Assembly: GCF_014204985.1 (NCBI RefSeq)
Contig: NZ_JACHMP010000001.1
Span: forward strand, 2,418,001-2,482,000
DNA from: Streptosporangium becharense
GTDB taxonomy: Bacteria; Actinomycetota; Actinomycetes; Streptosporangiales; Streptosporangiaceae
Reading direction: 5' to 3'
DNA: 64,000 bases
Shown: positions 63,295-64,000 of the stretch, piece by piece
Position numbering within the stretch: the stretch's first letter is position 1
Layout of the letters: each line of letters starts with the position of its first letter
The notes under the pieces: model-generated
The model's input: the letters and a program-made list of their open reading frames with translations, nothing else
What the model was told of the DNA's origin: nothing
Database searches by the model: none
Position numbers and translations under genes: made by a program

Positions 63295-64000
63295 CGACGC
63301 GCTCGCATGTGCCCGGCCCGTTGATCGACGGGGCCGGGCCGAACGCCTGGCAGTCACTGCACGTCTGGGAGGTGCTGCTGACTGCCACCACGCTCGTCCC
63401 CGCCGCTTTCATGCTGGTCTCCGACATGCCGGCGCGCGACAAGACGGTCGTGGTGGGTTGCCTCATCGGGATCCTGCCCCTCTACTTCCTGCTCGGTAGA
63501 CCGGCGATCCTCTCCGACGACCGGCGGCGCGGAACGGTCTACATCGTCCTGATGGTCGCCTTGTTCGCTCCTGCCGGGCTCCTCGCGCCGCAGACGACGT
63601 ACGCCCTGTTCGGGCTCTGCCCGCAGTGCTTCATGGTCTTCCCGGCCAGGCGGGCGATGATCGCGGTGATCGCGTTGAATCTCCCGCCGGCGATCCGCTA
63701 CACGGTCCTGTCCGACGAACCGCAGCCGTTCAACTTCCTGATGGTGATCACCGTCATCATCTTCTTCTCCGCCGTCTTCGGGGGCTGGATAGAACGGATC
63801 ACCACACAGAGCGAGGAGCGGGCGGTCCTCATCCGGGAGCTGGAGAGGAGCCGGGCCGAGGTGGCCCGCCTCTCAGCCGAGCGCGGGGCCCAGGCCGAGC
63901 GCGAGCGGCTCGCCGGAGAGATCCACGACACCCTGGCCCAGGGCTTCACCAGCATCATCATGCTGCTTCAGGCCGCGGAGGCCCAGGCCGACCCGTCCCG
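63291..64000 (+). CDS. Sensor histidine kinase, N-terminal part (cut by window edge)
   Basis: The frame opens at ATG 63291, overlapping the permease stop (ATGA), and runs to the window end, giving 236 residues. Five or six membrane segments (residues 28-180) are followed by a coiled linker (IRELERSRAEVARLSAERGA) and a HisKA_3 phospho-acceptor in ERLAGEIHDTLAQGFTSIIM. The catalytic ATPase domain lies beyond the edge. The three-gene overlap suggests the kinase controls the exporter, with its response regulator expected just downstream. Confidence 0.88.
   Translation, partial: MTTRSHVPGPLIDGAGPNAWQSLHVWEVLLTATTLVPAAFMLVSDMPARDKTVVVGCLIGILPLYFLLGRPAILSDDRRRGTVYIVLMVALFAPAGLLAPQTTYALFGLCPQCFMVFPARRAMIAVIALNLPPAIRYTVLSDEPQPFNFLMVITVIIFFSAVFGGWIERITTQSEERAVLIRELERSRAEVARLSAERGAQAERERLAGEIHDTLAQGFTSIIMLLQAAEAQADPS

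Overview
The window is chromosomal DNA of a high-GC filamentous actinomycete, most likely of the Streptosporangiaceae type (Streptosporangium, Nonomuraea and relatives). This is inferred from very high third-position GC, frequent GTG starts, leaderless promoters, and actinobacterial marker genes: NucS mismatch endonuclease, the CysO/CysM/Mec cysteine pathway, DUF2017 beside ClpS, DUF3039, a DivIVA/FilP-like filament protein, and AmaP with DUF6286. No rRNA, CRISPR array, IS element or integrase was seen. The first gene is cut at the left edge and a sensor kinase is cut at the right edge.

Layout. 1-8.8 kb: a FadR-type regulator and an ethanolamine-type permease stand beside a run of glutamine-synthetase-like ligase, aldehyde dehydrogenase, SDR and class-I-amidotransferase-like gamma-glutamyl hydrolase, with a second APC permease. 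This is the gene set of a gamma-glutamylation route for an amine or amino alcohol. 8.9-12.1 kb: a tandem glycine riboswitch leads gcvT-gcvH, followed by sdaA. If the amine is ethanolamine, the first cluster would yield glycine and this one would sense and consume it. 12.2-17.3 kb: a GT-C-like membrane protein, AmaP/DUF6286 envelope proteins, a DSD1-like PLP enzyme, DUF3618 and Bcp. 17.3-18.24 kb: a small accessory island with an HNH nuclease ORF that runs through a Leu(UAG)-like tRNA with a short variable loop into a ribbon-helix-helix domain, then a possible toxin remnant. 18.25-23.6 kb: a NarL-type two-component system and an FtsX-type ABC exporter that share a GTCGTAC motif. 23.7-24.7 kb: a papain-fold deamidase toxin-like protein with a YrhB-like immunity protein.

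24.8-38 kb is mostly housekeeping: a sulfite-oxidase-fold enzyme, rdgB, rph, an MBL hydrolase, murI, a thioesterase, a DUF3352 protein, cysM-cysO-mec, DUF2017, clpS, pncB and pncA. 38-48.5 kb carries an SF2 helicase, an MFS exporter, an M43 protease, DUF3039, YqgE, malic enzyme, a YbbN-like co-chaperone and a MarR regulator. 48.7-64 kb holds membrane proteins, thiolase and methylmalonyl-CoA epimerase, a coiled-coil filament protein, an AI-2E family transporter, two hydrolases, a 3-hydroxyacyl-CoA dehydrogenase, nucS, a Cys/Gly-rich secreted protein, and an ABC-2 exporter with its sensor kinase.

Two features recur. Several genes have a TANNNT hexamer 6-7 nt before the start codon, which suggests leaderless transcription. 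Several intergenic gaps hold short imperfect tandem repeats or strong GC hairpins at convergent gene ends.
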